Below are positions 54,067 through 63,055 of a DNA stretch of 64,000 nucleotides, piece after piece. The stretch covers positions 529,852 through 593,851 of the forward strand of contig NZ_FOVJ01000001.1 in assembly GCF_900115125.1 (NCBI RefSeq), written 5' to 3'. The notes below the pieces were generated by a model. That model ran no database searches and was not told the origin of the DNA. It saw nothing but the letters and a program-made list of their open reading frames with translations. The DNA is from Nitrosospira briensis (GTDB lineage: Bacteria > Pseudomonadota > Gammaproteobacteria > Burkholderiales > Nitrosomonadaceae). Positions within the stretch are counted from its first letter, which is position 1. Each line of letters opens with the position of its first letter. A program made the translations under genes and the position numbers.

Positions 54067-54978
54067 ATGAGTGTTTTCTCTACTGATCCATACCTACAAG
54101 ACATACACGAAATGCCGCGCAGACATAGACGGGAAGAGCATGAAAATAACGAGCGCTGGCTGGTGTCCTACGCGGACTTTATCACCCTGCTGCTTGCGTT
54201 GTTTGTCGTCATGTATGCGTTCTCCCAAGTAAATGGCGATAAAAACCGGGTGTTGGCCGAATCGCTTAGCAGCGCTCTCGCCTCGCAACCGGATCGCCGC
54301 ACCGACGCGACGCCGCCTCCAGTGCCGGCGCCGGCTCCGGGGCCCTCGGTACCTTTGATCGAAGACCGCCAGGCGATAAGGAAGGCGCGCCATTTTGCGG
54401 AAACGCAGCGCCGGCAGCAGGAGAGAATGGAGAGCATTGCCCATGACATCATGTCAACATTCGCTCCCCTTGTAGAAAATGGTCAGGTGCGTGTTATCCA
54501 GAGTAACCGTGGGCTGGGCGTGGAGATCAACGCCAGCGTGCTGTTTGCGCCGGGCCAGGCTGTTGTGCAGGAGAATTCGAGCAGGTTGCTTGAGGCAATA
54601 GCCCAGGTGTTGAAGAACGATGACTACGCCATCCAGGTGGAAGGTCACACCGATAATATTCCGATTACCGGGAAATTTCCATCCAATTGGGAACTGTCGG
54701 CTGTGCGAGCCAGCAGTGTGGTGCGACTGCTGATCGACAACGGAGTGGAAGCGGCCCGCCTGACAGCAGTGGGTCACGGAGAAAATCTCCCAGTAGATTC
54801 GAATGATAGCGAGGAAGGCCGGATGCGCAATCGCCGGGTTACCGTTATGATCCTTTCCAGCCCACCCGAACCCTTGCCCGAAACCTTACCCGAGATCGTG
54901 CCGGAAGATTTACCGGGGACCTTGCCGGATAATCTGCACCAGACAGGCGTCAAACCCGCCGCGGTGTTTCGACTCTGA
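54067..54978 (+). CDS. motD: Second stator subunit, MotD (MotB paralogue)
   Basis: 303 residues. Membrane helix with proton-site aspartate in SYADFITLLLALFVVMYAFS, a proline-rich spacer (residues 80-97), and an OmpA-like domain (135-265) with VEGHTDNIPI and NWELSAVRASSVVRLL. The C-terminal tail is a degenerate Pro-Glu-Leu repeat (about 262-292). It forms the second stator with MotC. Confidence 0.92.
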   Translation: MSVFSTDPYLQDIHEMPRRHRREEHENNERWLVSYADFITLLLALFVVMYAFSQVNGDKNRVLAESLSSALASQPDRRTDATPPPVPAPAPGPSVPLIEDRQAIRKARHFAETQRRQQERMESIAHDIMSTFAPLVENGQVRVIQSNRGLGVEINASVLFAPGQAVVQENSSRLLEAIAQVLKNDDYAIQVEGHTDNIPITGKFPSNWELSAVRASSVVRLLIDNGVEAARLTAVGHGENLPVDSNDSEEGRMRNRRVTVMILSSPPEPLPETLPEIVPEDLPGTLPDNLHQTGVKPAAVFRL

Positions 54979-55145
54979 ATAATCGCGACAGGAGACGTTA
55001 AAGGTGGGTGTAAAGACGCATGTGTAACATATCGGATTGAAACCGGTTAAGGCGCGCAGATTCTCATGGAGGACGCGGAATATAACCGATGGATTCGAGT
55101 AACGGATGGTGGTTAAACCAGGATATCCCTAGGGGGCTGCCATGA

Positions 55146-55907
55146 TTAAATCGTATTGTCTATCGGCTGTTTGCTCGCTAGATGCCTCTCTATATTCATT
55201 GCAATCTCCAGGTAGAGCGGGAGCAAGTTGGCACGTAGATTTCCGATCGTTTCCCCGACATATATCATTGAGGGAACTCGAAGGCCGTGATGGTCCACTG
55301 GGCCGCCGATGAATTGCTGGTCAAAACCGAGTTTGGTGAAGTGGTGCGCAAGTCGTTCCTCGGTAAGAATGAATATGATATCAATCTCGTTTAATCTCGC
55401 CATCGCTAAGGCGGCGAGGTAAAGACTGATTGGGATGTAAGGGAAGCGCCGTGATTGCGAGTTTTTAAAGTCGTCGTCGGAAATGCCGAACGGTTTGCCA
55501 GCCTCACCTTTACGCCTTCTGTAGCTGGAGATTACAGCAAGACGCGATACCTCTGCAATACGGTGCCGGCATAGTTTTCGGGGATCAATAATCGATCGAT
55601 CCAGTGTATCAGCGCAAACGGTTTCAAAGGGCAGGGGATAGCCGGGATTCTCCGATGGAGGAATGATAATGCGAGCGCAACCTATGTATTCTTTGGTTTG
55701 TACATTGCGCAGTAAAAAAGCCTGCGAACAGGAGTCATATTCATCGGTTTCGCGCTGGTCTGAACGGGGTGACTCAAACTTCAAATCTTCACAATAAACC
55801 TTGTGCCGCAAACGATAGACCTCATCCTTCAGTGTCCCGGAGAATGCTGGCACAACCTCAAAGTACTGCTTGAATGCATGGGCCAGATCAAATGGTTCTG
55901 ATGGCAT
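55146..55907 (-). CDS. PEP-CTERM/exosortase system-associated acyltransferase
   Basis: 253 residues of the GNAT-like group related to N-acyl amino acid synthases: YRLRHKVYCEDLKFE near the start, AFLLRNVQTKEYIGCARIIIP, and RIAEVSRLAVISSYRRRKGE. These motifs define the acyltransferase family encoded with PEP-CTERM/exosortase loci. No exosortase gene is near; instead it lies between motD and flgN on the opposite strand to motD. It may act with the PEP-CTERM protein at 10596 and others elsewhere in the genome (inference). Confidence 0.85.
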   Translation of the reverse strand: MPSEPFDLAHAFKQYFEVVPAFSGTLKDEVYRLRHKVYCEDLKFESPRSDQRETDEYDSCSQAFLLRNVQTKEYIGCARIIIPPSENPGYPLPFETVCADTLDRSIIDPRKLCRHRIAEVSRLAVISSYRRRKGEAGKPFGISDDDFKNSQSRRFPYIPISLYLAALAMARLNEIDIIFILTEERLAHHFTKLGFDQQFIGGPVDHHGLRVPSMIYVGETIGNLRANLLPLYLEIAMNIERHLASKQPIDNTI

Positions 55908-55935
55908 GGTTTCAAATGAATTGGTTACTCGAATT

Positions 55936-55986
55936 CATCGGTTAAATCACCGATGACGGTACCCCGCCTGAACCTTTCTGGCGGGG
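55936..55986. terminator. Pair of hairpins after flgN
   Basis: CATCGGT...ACCGATG (55936-55955) and CCCCGCC...GGCGGGG (55962-55986) lie between the flgN stop and the acyltransferase start, both minus-strand genes. Neither is followed by a clear T run, so terminator activity is uncertain. Confidence 0.35.
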
Positions 55987-56034
55987 AAGGGTTAATTACG
56001 ACTTGGAATACGAACGTTGTCTTGCTCTTGCAGT

Positions 56035-56511
56035 TCAGACTTCGCCAAGCCTGCGCCCGCCGGAGAACGGCTCGGGCTGCCCATCCGATCCGTACAGCCC
56101 AGGGCTTCGAGCGCTGTGCGTGGCGGCATGGAGTGCAACGAGTTTCTGCTGATTGTAGCGAAGGCGCTGAGCGACAAGAATACCGTTGATTTTATTGAGC
56201 TGACCGGCTGTTTCGGCCAATTGAAGCAATTTCTGCCAGGCATCGGTGGCATCCGGGCAGTCTTGTAGACCGCGCTCCATCCCGATACGGTTTGGGGGGT
56301 AGCCAAGCATCCCGAGCCAGCGGTTGCGCGCATCAGCAAGCTGAACCAATTGCTGGGCCTGCTGCGATTTTTCCATCGCCAGCGACACTAGCAGAGATCC
56401 ATCCGCATGATGCAGAGCATGCTGCTCACGGCGCAATATATCGATGAACTCCAGTGCTGCATCATGCTCGCGCGTGACGCAGGCAACCGGATCGAAAGTG
56501 GCGTTACTCAA
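56035..56511 (-). CDS. flgN: Flagellar chaperone FlgN
   Basis: 158 residues, all helical, the usual length for FlgN. The segments ALEFIDILRREQHALHHADG and LNKINGILVAQRLRYNQQKL are typical. FlgN escorts the hook-filament junction proteins FlgK and FlgL to the export gate. It lies one base after flgM on the same strand. Confidence 0.87.
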   Translation of the reverse strand: MSNATFDPVACVTREHDAALEFIDILRREQHALHHADGSLLVSLAMEKSQQAQQLVQLADARNRWLGMLGYPPNRIGMERGLQDCPDATDAWQKLLQLAETAGQLNKINGILVAQRLRYNQQKLVALHAATHSARSPGLYGSDGQPEPFSGGRRLGEV

Positions 56512-56512
56512 G

Positions 56513-56821
56513 TCACCCCTGCCTGGCGCGGATCAGGTCACGCACCGTCTCCAGCAAACCATCGGCCACCTTGTCGGGGTTCACGACGAAACGCCCCTCG
56601 CTGATTGCCTGCTTGATTTTTTCGACCCGCGCCGCATCGAAAACTTCGCCATTTGCCAGATTCTTTTCGATGCTTTGAAGTTGGGTACTGAGCTGAACAC
56701 TATCGCCCTGCGTAGTCGGATCACCTGGTTTCGCAACCCCCGCTGCTTTCTGTCCCGATTTGGCAGACGATGGCAATGCCTCGCTTGCAGGGATAGTCTT
56801 TATGGAGTTTTCTATTTTCAT
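56513..56821 (-). CDS. flgM: Anti-sigma-28 factor FlgM
   Basis: 102 residues from the ATG at 56821 (MKIENSIKTIP), eight bases after AGGAGA; a longer frame upstream was rejected. C-terminal helices that bind FliA are visible (DAARVEKIKQAISEGRFVVNPDKVADGLLETVRDLI). FlgM is exported when the hook is complete, freeing FliA. A sigma-28 promoter sits just upstream (56853-56879), giving the usual feedback. Confidence 0.93.
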   Translation of the reverse strand: MKIENSIKTIPASEALPSSAKSGQKAAGVAKPGDPTTQGDSVQLSTQLQSIEKNLANGEVFDAARVEKIKQAISEGRFVVNPDKVADGLLETVRDLIRARQG

Positions 56822-56852
56822 GGGTTTATCTCCTACAGTTAACCGTAGGTAG

Positions 56853-56879
56853 TTAACGGCGGCTTCGTTTGGAACTTGA
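56853..56879 (-). promoter_or_regulatory. Sigma-28 (FliA) promoter of flgMN
   Basis: On the minus strand TCAAGTTC (56879-56872), six of eight matching TAAAGTTT, is followed by 11 bases and GCCGTTAA (56860-56853), seven of eight matching GCCGATAA. It lies 31 bases before the flgM ATG. The spacing and -10 form agree with the motA promoter. Confidence 0.68.
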
Positions 56880-56934
56880 GGCCACAATAATGAGAATTGC
56901 TACATGATAATTTTGATTCCAGCTCTGCGGATCA

Positions 56935-57660
56935 TCAGTAGCTTACGACCACTATTGCTCCGGCCCGTGCAATTCCGCTCACCAGTGAACCCGATGCACT
57001 TCTAACCTGTACCGGTTGTCCTTCAGCTGCATTGTTAAGCGCCTTGCCTTCCCCGGTCACGCTGAATCCGCGCCCGCTGGAGATCAGTTTCACGCTCTGG
57101 TTCTGTATCACGGCTGCTTGCGCGCGCAGCATGTCCTGGCGAACAGGGTTACCGAAGGGAAGGCCACCGGTCAGCGCTCTGCCAATGGCCTGGCTTGGGT
57201 CGGTAACGATACCGGGCGGGAGCTGGGCCAGATCTCCGCTGCGAATAATCAGGTCTGCGGGAGCGATGACATGGCCCTGCGTAAGCGATCTGGTGCTGAC
57301 TACATAATCCGCTATCACTTTCACTGTTGCGCGTACATAAATGGTCCATGGATTGGGAGCGGAGCAGCGCACGATCACCGTCGTATTTCCCCAGGGACGG
57401 CTGCCGGGCGGCAACGCCGGCTCAAGTGAGGCGCAAAAGGGTAGATTCACCCGCGCATCCAGCGCGCCGAGCGTGATATCTACCTGGCCGGGCAAACCGG
57501 CCGATTGCACGTGCAGGAAATTCAAAACCACAGCCTGGATAAGCCGGGGGTCCTGCTTTAGGTTCGCTGATGCCGATGCTGCAACAGGATGCGAGAGAAG
57601 CAGGACCAGGCTCAGGCTGCATGACAGGAGCCGAAAGTAAGTGACGGGCATGACAGGCAT
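56935..57660 (-). CDS. flgA: P-ring assembly chaperone FlgA
   Basis: 241 residues from the ATG at 57660, with GAGGAA upstream. Signal peptide (1-29: hydrophobic core then HPVAASA). The C-terminal SAF-like domain has VVSTRSLTQGHVIAPADLIIRSGDL, GRALTGGLPFGNPVRQDML and the GEGKALNNAAEGQPVQVR stretch. It works in the periplasm to assemble FlgI. It is divergent from flgB, the standard arrangement. Confidence 0.93.
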   Translation of the reverse strand: MPVMPVTYFRLLSCSLSLVLLLSHPVAASASANLKQDPRLIQAVVLNFLHVQSAGLPGQVDITLGALDARVNLPFCASLEPALPPGSRPWGNTTVIVRCSAPNPWTIYVRATVKVIADYVVSTRSLTQGHVIAPADLIIRSGDLAQLPPGIVTDPSQAIGRALTGGLPFGNPVRQDMLRAQAAVIQNQSVKLISSGRGFSVTGEGKALNNAAEGQPVQVRSASGSLVSGIARAGAIVVVSY

Positions 57661-58068
57661 GAGAATTCCTCGAAAGAATGCCTCTGGATCAGGCCGAGCC
57701 AGGGGTAGCGCCATTCTAAATAGGGACGGATGCCGGCAACGGACGGAACTGAGGCACGTTTTGCCCGATATTCGACGAATTGTCCGGACGCTTGCTCGAT
57801 TTATTATGTCGTCGCCCCAGCCCCGACCGGGCTGAGTGACTTTGCTTGTTCTGGTTGATTCCTTCCTGATGAGATGGATATGGATTGGAAGATATTCCCG
57901 GAATTGATGAGCAGTGCTCGCGCAGATAGGAGTTGGGGGGAGGGAAGATCGAAGTAGGGGGCTTTTACCCCGCTATTCTGCTTTTTGGACCAATGCGGCA
58001 TGAAATACCATGGCTCATGTTTATGGGCCGCATTAACAACAGAATGAGTGTAATACCGAGGAGAACGA
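57661..58068. other. Divergent flgA/flgB control region
   Basis: 408 bases with no gene. It ends in a GAGGAGA ribosome site for flgB. Both promoters should depend on FlhDC by analogy; no clear sigma-28 site or FlhDC box could be recognised by eye. Confidence 0.45.
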
Positions 58069-58473
58069 ATGATTGACAAGCTTGACGGCGCATTTCGCTT
58101 CTACGAGGATGCCGCCAATTTGCGGGCTCACCGCCAGCAATTGATTGCTTCCAATATCGCCAATGCCGATACCCCTAATTTCAAGGCGCGCGATATCAAT
58201 TTCAAGGACGCACTGGAAAACGCCAATGGTAACCGGTTTGTCAAGCTGCTGACCAGTGCCACGAACCACATTGGTTCGCCCCACAGCGTCAATGGCATGG
58301 CTGGCAGTGCGCCATTGATGTACCGTTCCGCTGTCCAAGGCAGTGTGGACGGCAATACTGTCGATATGGATGTGGAGCGCAGCCAGTTTGCCGATAACTC
58401 TATCCACTACGAAGCGAACCTCACATTCATCAGCGACCAGATCAAGATCATGCGCACTGCCATTCAAGGTTAA
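58069..58473 (+). CDS. flgB: Flagellar proximal rod protein FlgB
   Basis: 134 residues. The rod-family motif IASNIANADTPNFKARDINF is near the start, and the C-terminal helix ANLTFISDQIKIMRTAIQG closes the protein. It builds the proximal rod. GAGGAGA precedes the ATG. It is the first gene of the flgBCDEFGHI operon, 12 bases before flgC. Confidence 0.96.
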   Translation: MIDKLDGAFRFYEDAANLRAHRQQLIASNIANADTPNFKARDINFKDALENANGNRFVKLLTSATNHIGSPHSVNGMAGSAPLMYRSAVQGSVDGNTVDMDVERSQFADNSIHYEANLTFISDQIKIMRTAIQG

Positions 58474-58485
58474 GGAGAAATTGTA

Positions 58486-58905
58486 ATGTCCCTGTTCAAC
58501 ATTTTCACTGTTGCCGGATCGGCAATGACAGCTCAGAACCAGCGGCTGAACGTGGTGGCGAGCAATCTCGCCAACGCCGATAGCGCGGTGACTTCCAATG
58601 GCCAGCCCTATAAGGCCAAACAGGTGCTGTTCATGAGTATTCCATCAGTACCCGGCACTGATCCCAATAATTCCGCGACCGGCGTAAAGGTATCGCGCGT
58701 CCTTGAAGATCAATCGCCGATGAAGCTTATATACGAACCCACCCATCCGATGGCAAACGAGGAAGGCTTTGTGACCATGCCAAATGTCAACGTAGTGGAA
58801 GAGATGGTCGACATGATTTCCGCCTCGCGTTCATATCAGAACAATGTAGACATGATGAATACCGCGAAGACCCTGCTGCTGAAGACTTTAAGTATCGGAC
58901 AATAA
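58486..58905 (+). CDS. flgC: Flagellar proximal rod protein FlgC
   Basis: 139 residues. [26 protein letters not shown] at the start and [30 protein letters not shown] at the end are typical for FlgC. AAGGAG precedes the ATG. Normal length. Confidence 0.96.
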   Translation: MSLFNIFTVAGSAMTAQNQRLNVVASNLANADSAVTSNGQPYKAKQVLFMSIPSVPGTDPNNSATGVKVSRVLEDQSPMKLIYEPTHPMANEEGFVTMPNVNVVEEMVDMISASRSYQNNVDMMNTAKTLLLKTLSIGQ

Positions 58906-58929
58906 GCACCAGACAAATAAGGAAGAACC

Positions 58930-59598
58930 ATGAGCATTATTCAGGATACCCAGCCCGCCGCAAACCCTTTTGCAACATATGGCGCGACCAATACGGCAAA
59001 GTCCGCAGCGGATGATATACAGGACCGGTTTCTCAAGCTGCTGGTTACACAGATGAAAAATCAGGACCCTCTTAACCCGCTCGACAATGCTCAGGTGACG
59101 ACACAGCTGGCACAAATCAGTACAGTGAACGGTATCGAGAAGCTTAACGCCAATATCCAGGCTATGGCGAGCAGCTTTAACGCTGGACAATCCCTGCAGG
59201 CGGCCACGTTGATCGGCAAAGATGTCCTCGTGCCCGGTTCCGGACTGCGACTGGCGGGCGCGGGCGGCGTGTTCGGCGTTGAACTTGCGCAAGCAGCGGA
59301 CGAGGTGAAAGTCACGATACATGATGCGTCGGGCCGGGAAATACAAGTCATGGACTTGGGTCCAAAACCCGCCGGTCCTCTGGCACTGGCCTGGGATGGC
59401 AAAACCGCCGATGGCGCCCAGGCCGCCGATGGTGCCTATAGCGTTAGCGTCAGCGCGTTGCGCGGTGATCAGAAAATCGACACGCAGACACTCGCTTTCG
59501 GCTCTGTCCAGGGCGTTTCCCAGGGTAATCAGGGTGTACAGTTGAACGTCGGGACACTCGGAATGGTGGGACTTGCGGATATCAAGCAGATTTTTTAA
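58930..59598 (+). CDS. flgD: Hook cap protein FlgD
   Basis: 222 residues. The export and cap motif FLKLLVTQMKNQDPLNPLDNAQ lies near residue 38. A FlgD Ig-like and tudor-like core follows (VTIHDASGREIQVMDLG, LAWDGKTADGAQAADGAY). It guides hook polymerisation. AAGGAAG lies before the ATG. Confidence 0.95.
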   Translation: MSIIQDTQPAANPFATYGATNTAKSAADDIQDRFLKLLVTQMKNQDPLNPLDNAQVTTQLAQISTVNGIEKLNANIQAMASSFNAGQSLQAATLIGKDVLVPGSGLRLAGAGGVFGVELAQAADEVKVTIHDASGREIQVMDLGPKPAGPLALAWDGKTADGAQAADGAYSVSVSALRGDQKIDTQTLAFGSVQGVSQGNQGVQLNVGTLGMVGLADIKQIF

Positions 59599-59619
59599 AC
59601 CGGGCATTAATCCAATATC

Positions 59620-59639
59620 CGTCTCAGGAAAATGAGACG
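59620..59639 (+). promoter_or_regulatory. Small hairpin in the flgE leader
   Basis: CGTCTCA and TGAGACG pair around a six-base loop, ending six bases before the AAGGAG of flgE. It could adjust translation of hook protein relative to neighbours; no evidence beyond structure. Confidence 0.4.
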
Positions 59640-59656
59640 CTACCCAAGGAGTTATG

Positions 59657-60877
59657 ATGAGTTTTCAGCAAGGCTTGAGCGGTTTGAATGCAGCAGCGAA
59701 GAATCTGGACGTGATCGGCAATAACGTAGCAAACGCCAATACCGTGGGGTTCAAGCAATCGCAGACCCAGTTTGCGGACGTGTACGCCAACTCGCTTTCG
59801 GGCGGCAGCAGTATTCAGGCTGGTATTGGCGTCAAGGTTGCGGACATTGCGCAGCAGTTCAGTCAGGGCAGTATCACCGCGTCCAATAATCCGTTCGACA
59901 TTGCAATCAATGGTAGCGGCTTCTATCGTCTGAGTGATCAGGGCGCCATCAGCTATTCACGCAATGGTCAATTTCATCCCGATAAGGATGGCTATATTGT
60001 CAATAGCAGCGGTCTGCGTCTTACCGGATTTTCGGCGAATACAACCGGCGTGATCAATACCTCCGCACCAGGCGATCTGCAGATTTCCAAGGCCGACCTG
60101 CCGCCCGTGGCGACTACGCTGGTGAGCGGCTTGTTTAACCTGGACTCACGCGAGGCTCCGCTGAGTTCGGCTGACTTCGACCTGGCCGATCCCACGAGCT
60201 ACCATAGCTCGACCTCGCTATCGATTCACGACAGTCTGGGCAACCCCAGCACGCTATCGACCTATTTCCTTAAAACCGGAACCAACAGCTGGGACGTGTT
60301 TGCCGCCAATGAAGGTTCCTTGCTCAACGGTGGAGCGGCGGTAGGCACACTGAACTTTTTGTCCGGTGGCGCGCTCGACCCGCTAAGTTCCAGCATGTTC
60401 AGCCTGACAGCTCCGGTCAGTACCGGCGCCGATCCCCTTGCTTTCAATCTGGATTTCGCCGGCACGTCGCAGTTCGGATCCAACTTCAGCGTCAATGCCC
60501 TGGACGATGACGGTTATGCCTCAGGGCGTCTTGTCGGTTTCGATGTCGGCGCTGACGGCGTGATCCGCGGCAGTTACTCAAGCGGCAAGTTTTTGACCCT
60601 CGGGCAGGTTGCGCTCGCCAATTTCGCCAATCCGCAGGGGCTGGAGTCGCGGGGTAATAATACCTGGGCGGAAAGCGCCTCCTCGGGTGCCGCACTGGTG
60701 GGCGTGCCGAACACGGGTAGCCTCGGCGTGCTGCAGTCTGGCGCGGTTGAGGATTCGAACGTGGAGCTTACCTCGGAACTGGTCAATATGATTACTGCCC
60801 AGCGCGTCTATCAGGCAAACGCCCAGACCATCAAAACCCAGGATCAGTTACTGCAGACGATAGTGAATCTGAAATAA
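59657..60877 (+). CDS. flgE: Flagellar hook protein FlgE
   Basis: 406 residues from the second of two adjacent ATGs (59657), the better spaced from AAGGAG; 59654 adds one Met. N-terminal MSFQQGLSGLNAAAKNLDVIGNNVANANTVGFKQS and C-terminal VELTSELVNMITAQRVYQANAQTIKTQDQLLQTI are the FlgE coiled-coil ends. It is near the short end of the length range for hook proteins. Confidence 0.96.
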   Translation: MSFQQGLSGLNAAAKNLDVIGNNVANANTVGFKQSQTQFADVYANSLSGGSSIQAGIGVKVADIAQQFSQGSITASNNPFDIAINGSGFYRLSDQGAISYSRNGQFHPDKDGYIVNSSGLRLTGFSANTTGVINTSAPGDLQISKADLPPVATTLVSGLFNLDSREAPLSSADFDLADPTSYHSSTSLSIHDSLGNPSTLSTYFLKTGTNSWDVFAANEGSLLNGGAAVGTLNFLSGGALDPLSSSMFSLTAPVSTGADPLAFNLDFAGTSQFGSNFSVNALDDDGYASGRLVGFDVGADGVIRGSYSSGKFLTLGQVALANFANPQGLESRGNNTWAESASSGAALVGVPNTGSLGVLQSGAVEDSNVELTSELVNMITAQRVYQANAQTIKTQDQLLQTIVNLK

Positions 60878-60919
60878 CACAAAACATCAGCATGTTAGGG
60901 CGTACTACCGCCGAAACCC

Positions 60920-60955
60920 CTATTCCACCGGGCAGAATCCGATCCGGTGGAATAG
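60920..60955 (+). other. 12-bp hairpin between flgE and flgF
   Basis: CTATTCCACCGG (60920-60931) and CCGGTGGAATAG (60944-60955) are perfect complements around a 12-base loop, 42 bases after the flgE stop. Only a weak T tract (CCCTTTT) follows, so it may protect the flgE message end or attenuate rather than terminate. Confidence 0.6.
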
Positions 60956-61037
60956 AAATCCCTTTTAGCGGCTGCCATAGAGGCCAATCAACAGCAGTCT
61001 TTAACCCGGATTAAAACCTGATTTCACAGGAGTAAAC

Positions 61038-61790
61038 ATGGATCGGATGATCTACGTTGCGATGACCGGCGCCAAGCATACGATGGGGCAGCAAGCCGCA
61101 ATGGCGCACAATCTGGCGAATACGAACACGACAGGCTATCGTGCCGAAACCAGTGTGTTACGCGCGGTTCCGGTATTCAGCGATACCCTGGCGACTCGCG
61201 CATTTGTGGTGGATTCGAGTGCCGGAGCGGATTTTCGCCCAGGTATCGAGCAGCAGACGGGGCGTGAACTCGATACCGCAATACAGGGACCGGGCTGGAT
61301 CGCCCTGAAGATGGAAGATGGGAGCGAGGCGTATACACGCAACGGAAGCCTGCATGTGAGCCCCAACGGTGTGTTGCAGACTCGTAACGGCCTGAACGTG
61401 CAGGGCGACGGCGGGCTGATATCCATCCCCCCGAACACCCTGATCACGATAGCCAAGGATGGGACAGTATCCACCGTGCCTGCCGGAGCCGGGACGAGCG
61501 AGCCGAATATCTCTGTCATAATCGGACGCATCAAGCTGGTGAGCCCGCCCGAAGCCCAACTTACGCGCGGCCTGGACGGACTGTTCCGGCAGACTGGTGG
61601 TGGCGAGGCAGAGGCGGATGCGAACGTCACGCTCAGAAGCGGCGCGCTGGAGGGCAGCAATGTCAATGTAGTCGAGGCGCTGGTCGATATGATCTCACTT
61701 TCCCGCCAGTTTGAAATGCACATGAAGATGCTGCAGAACGCCGAGGGAAATGCCCAGCGCGCAAGTGTCCTCCTATCCGTAAGCGCCTGA
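61038..61790 (+). CDS. flgF: Flagellar distal rod protein FlgF
   Basis: 250 residues. AMTGAKHTMGQQAAMAHNLANTNTTGYRAE is the FlgF opening and NVNVVEALVDMISLSRQFEMHMKML its end. CAGGAG lies before the ATG. It is part of the distal rod with FlgG. Normal length. Confidence 0.96.
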   Translation: MDRMIYVAMTGAKHTMGQQAAMAHNLANTNTTGYRAETSVLRAVPVFSDTLATRAFVVDSSAGADFRPGIEQQTGRELDTAIQGPGWIALKMEDGSEAYTRNGSLHVSPNGVLQTRNGLNVQGDGGLISIPPNTLITIAKDGTVSTVPAGAGTSEPNISVIIGRIKLVSPPEAQLTRGLDGLFRQTGGGEAEADANVTLRSGALEGSNVNVVEALVDMISLSRQFEMHMKMLQNAEGNAQRASVLLSVSA

Positions 61791-61988
61791 TATAAGGGGT
61801 AAGGGAAGCATTGACGGCCCCATGCCACATCGGGTTGAAATCCGGAAAAACATGGAATTGCACCCTCTGTTCCCGGCACTGGTCACATCCACGCCGTTAT
61901 ACGATGTCTTGATATTGCCGCTCTACGATGCGCCACCCATGAGTGGCTACTCGCGGCAGACTTTCCACTTAACCTTCAGGAGACTCAG

Positions 61989-62771
61989 TTGATCCGCTCA
62001 CTCTGGATTTCAAAGACCGGTCTTGATGCGCAGCAAACCCAGATGGACGTCATTGCGAATAATCTGGCAAATGTCAGTACCAATGGATTCAAACGTTCCC
62101 GGGCGGTGTTCGAGGACCTGATATATCAGACCCTGCGCCAGCCGGGGGCACAGTCGTCGCAGCAGACACAGCTGCCATCCGGGTTGCAGATCGGCACCGG
62201 CGTGCGGCCGGTTGCAACCGAACGGGTGCTGACTCAAGGTAATTTGCAGCAGACTGGGAACTGGAAGGACGTGGCCATTCAAGGTCAGGGATTCTTCGAG
62301 GTGTTGCGGCCCGACGGCTCGCTGGCCTACACACGGGACGGCTCACTCCAGATCGATGCGGAGGGGCAACTCGTCACATCCAGTGGCTATCACATACAAC
62401 CAGCCGTCACCATTCCGCCCAATGCGCTGAGCGTGACCATAGGCCGCGACGGGGTTATCACGGTAACCCAGCAAAACTCGCCTATCCCGGTTCAGGTAGG
62501 CACCCTGCAACTTACCACGTTCATCAATCCCGTGGGCTTGCAAAGCGTAGGTGAAAACCTCTTTGTGGAAACCGGCGCCAGCGGTACTCCTAACATCAAC
62601 ACGCCGGGTACGGATGGCACCGGATTGCTTACGCAGGGCTATGTCGAGACATCCAACGTCAACGTCGTTGAGGAACTTGTCAACATGATCCAGACCCAGC
62701 GCGCATACGAGATCAATAGCAAGGCGGTGCAAACCTCCGATCAGATGCTGCAGCGCCTGTCGCAAATGTAG
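61989..62771 (+). CDS. flgG: Flagellar distal rod protein FlgG
   Basis: 260 residues, the usual length. It starts at TTG with AGGAGA six bases upstream. [34 protein letters not shown] and the C-terminal [35 protein letters not shown] are canonical. The unusual TTG start may reduce expression relative to flgF. Confidence 0.96.
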   Translation: MIRSLWISKTGLDAQQTQMDVIANNLANVSTNGFKRSRAVFEDLIYQTLRQPGAQSSQQTQLPSGLQIGTGVRPVATERVLTQGNLQQTGNWKDVAIQGQGFFEVLRPDGSLAYTRDGSLQIDAEGQLVTSSGYHIQPAVTIPPNALSVTIGRDGVITVTQQNSPIPVQVGTLQLTTFINPVGLQSVGENLFVETGASGTPNINTPGTDGTGLLTQGYVETSNVNVVEELVNMIQTQRAYEINSKAVQTSDQMLQRLSQM

Positions 62772-62836
62772 AAATCAGGCAAATGTGGCAATGGCACATG
62801 TTGAAGTGAGGCAGAAAGTGGCAAAACATCCGAATC

Positions 62837-62922
62837 CTGCGGCCAAGTCATCTATGCGGCCAGAAACTACCATGAAGAATTCTGCGGGCAAGTCATCTTA
62901 TACGGCCAGAAACTACCATGAA
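62837..62922 (+). repeat. Direct repeat between flgG and flgH
   Basis: Two copies of about 40 bases (62837-62875 and 62882-62922) share AAGTCATCT and CGGCCAGAAACTACCATGAA with few differences. No gene is read from them. Confidence 0.75.
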
Positions 62923-62926
62923 TTTA

Positions 62927-63027
62927 GTCATCCCTGGCTTGACCCGGAATCCAGTGCAGCTCAGCAGTAATGCGGTGCTCTACACACCACCTGCCGCCGC
63001 ATGGATACCGGCTTCCACCGGCATGAC
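62927..63027. repeat. Inverted repeat element (GTCAT...ATGAC, REP-like)
   Basis: The left end GTCATCCCTGGCTTGACCCG and AATCCA face TGGATACCGGCTTCCACCGG and CATGAC on the right, an imperfect inverted repeat of about 26 bases per arm in a 101-bp unit. It has the look of the dispersed repeats whose translation gives a WIPASTGMT string, common in betaproteobacterial intergenic regions. It ends 28 bases before the flgH ATG. Confidence 0.72.
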
Positions 63028-63055
63028 TTTTCTCCTGCTTGTACACCGGATCATA

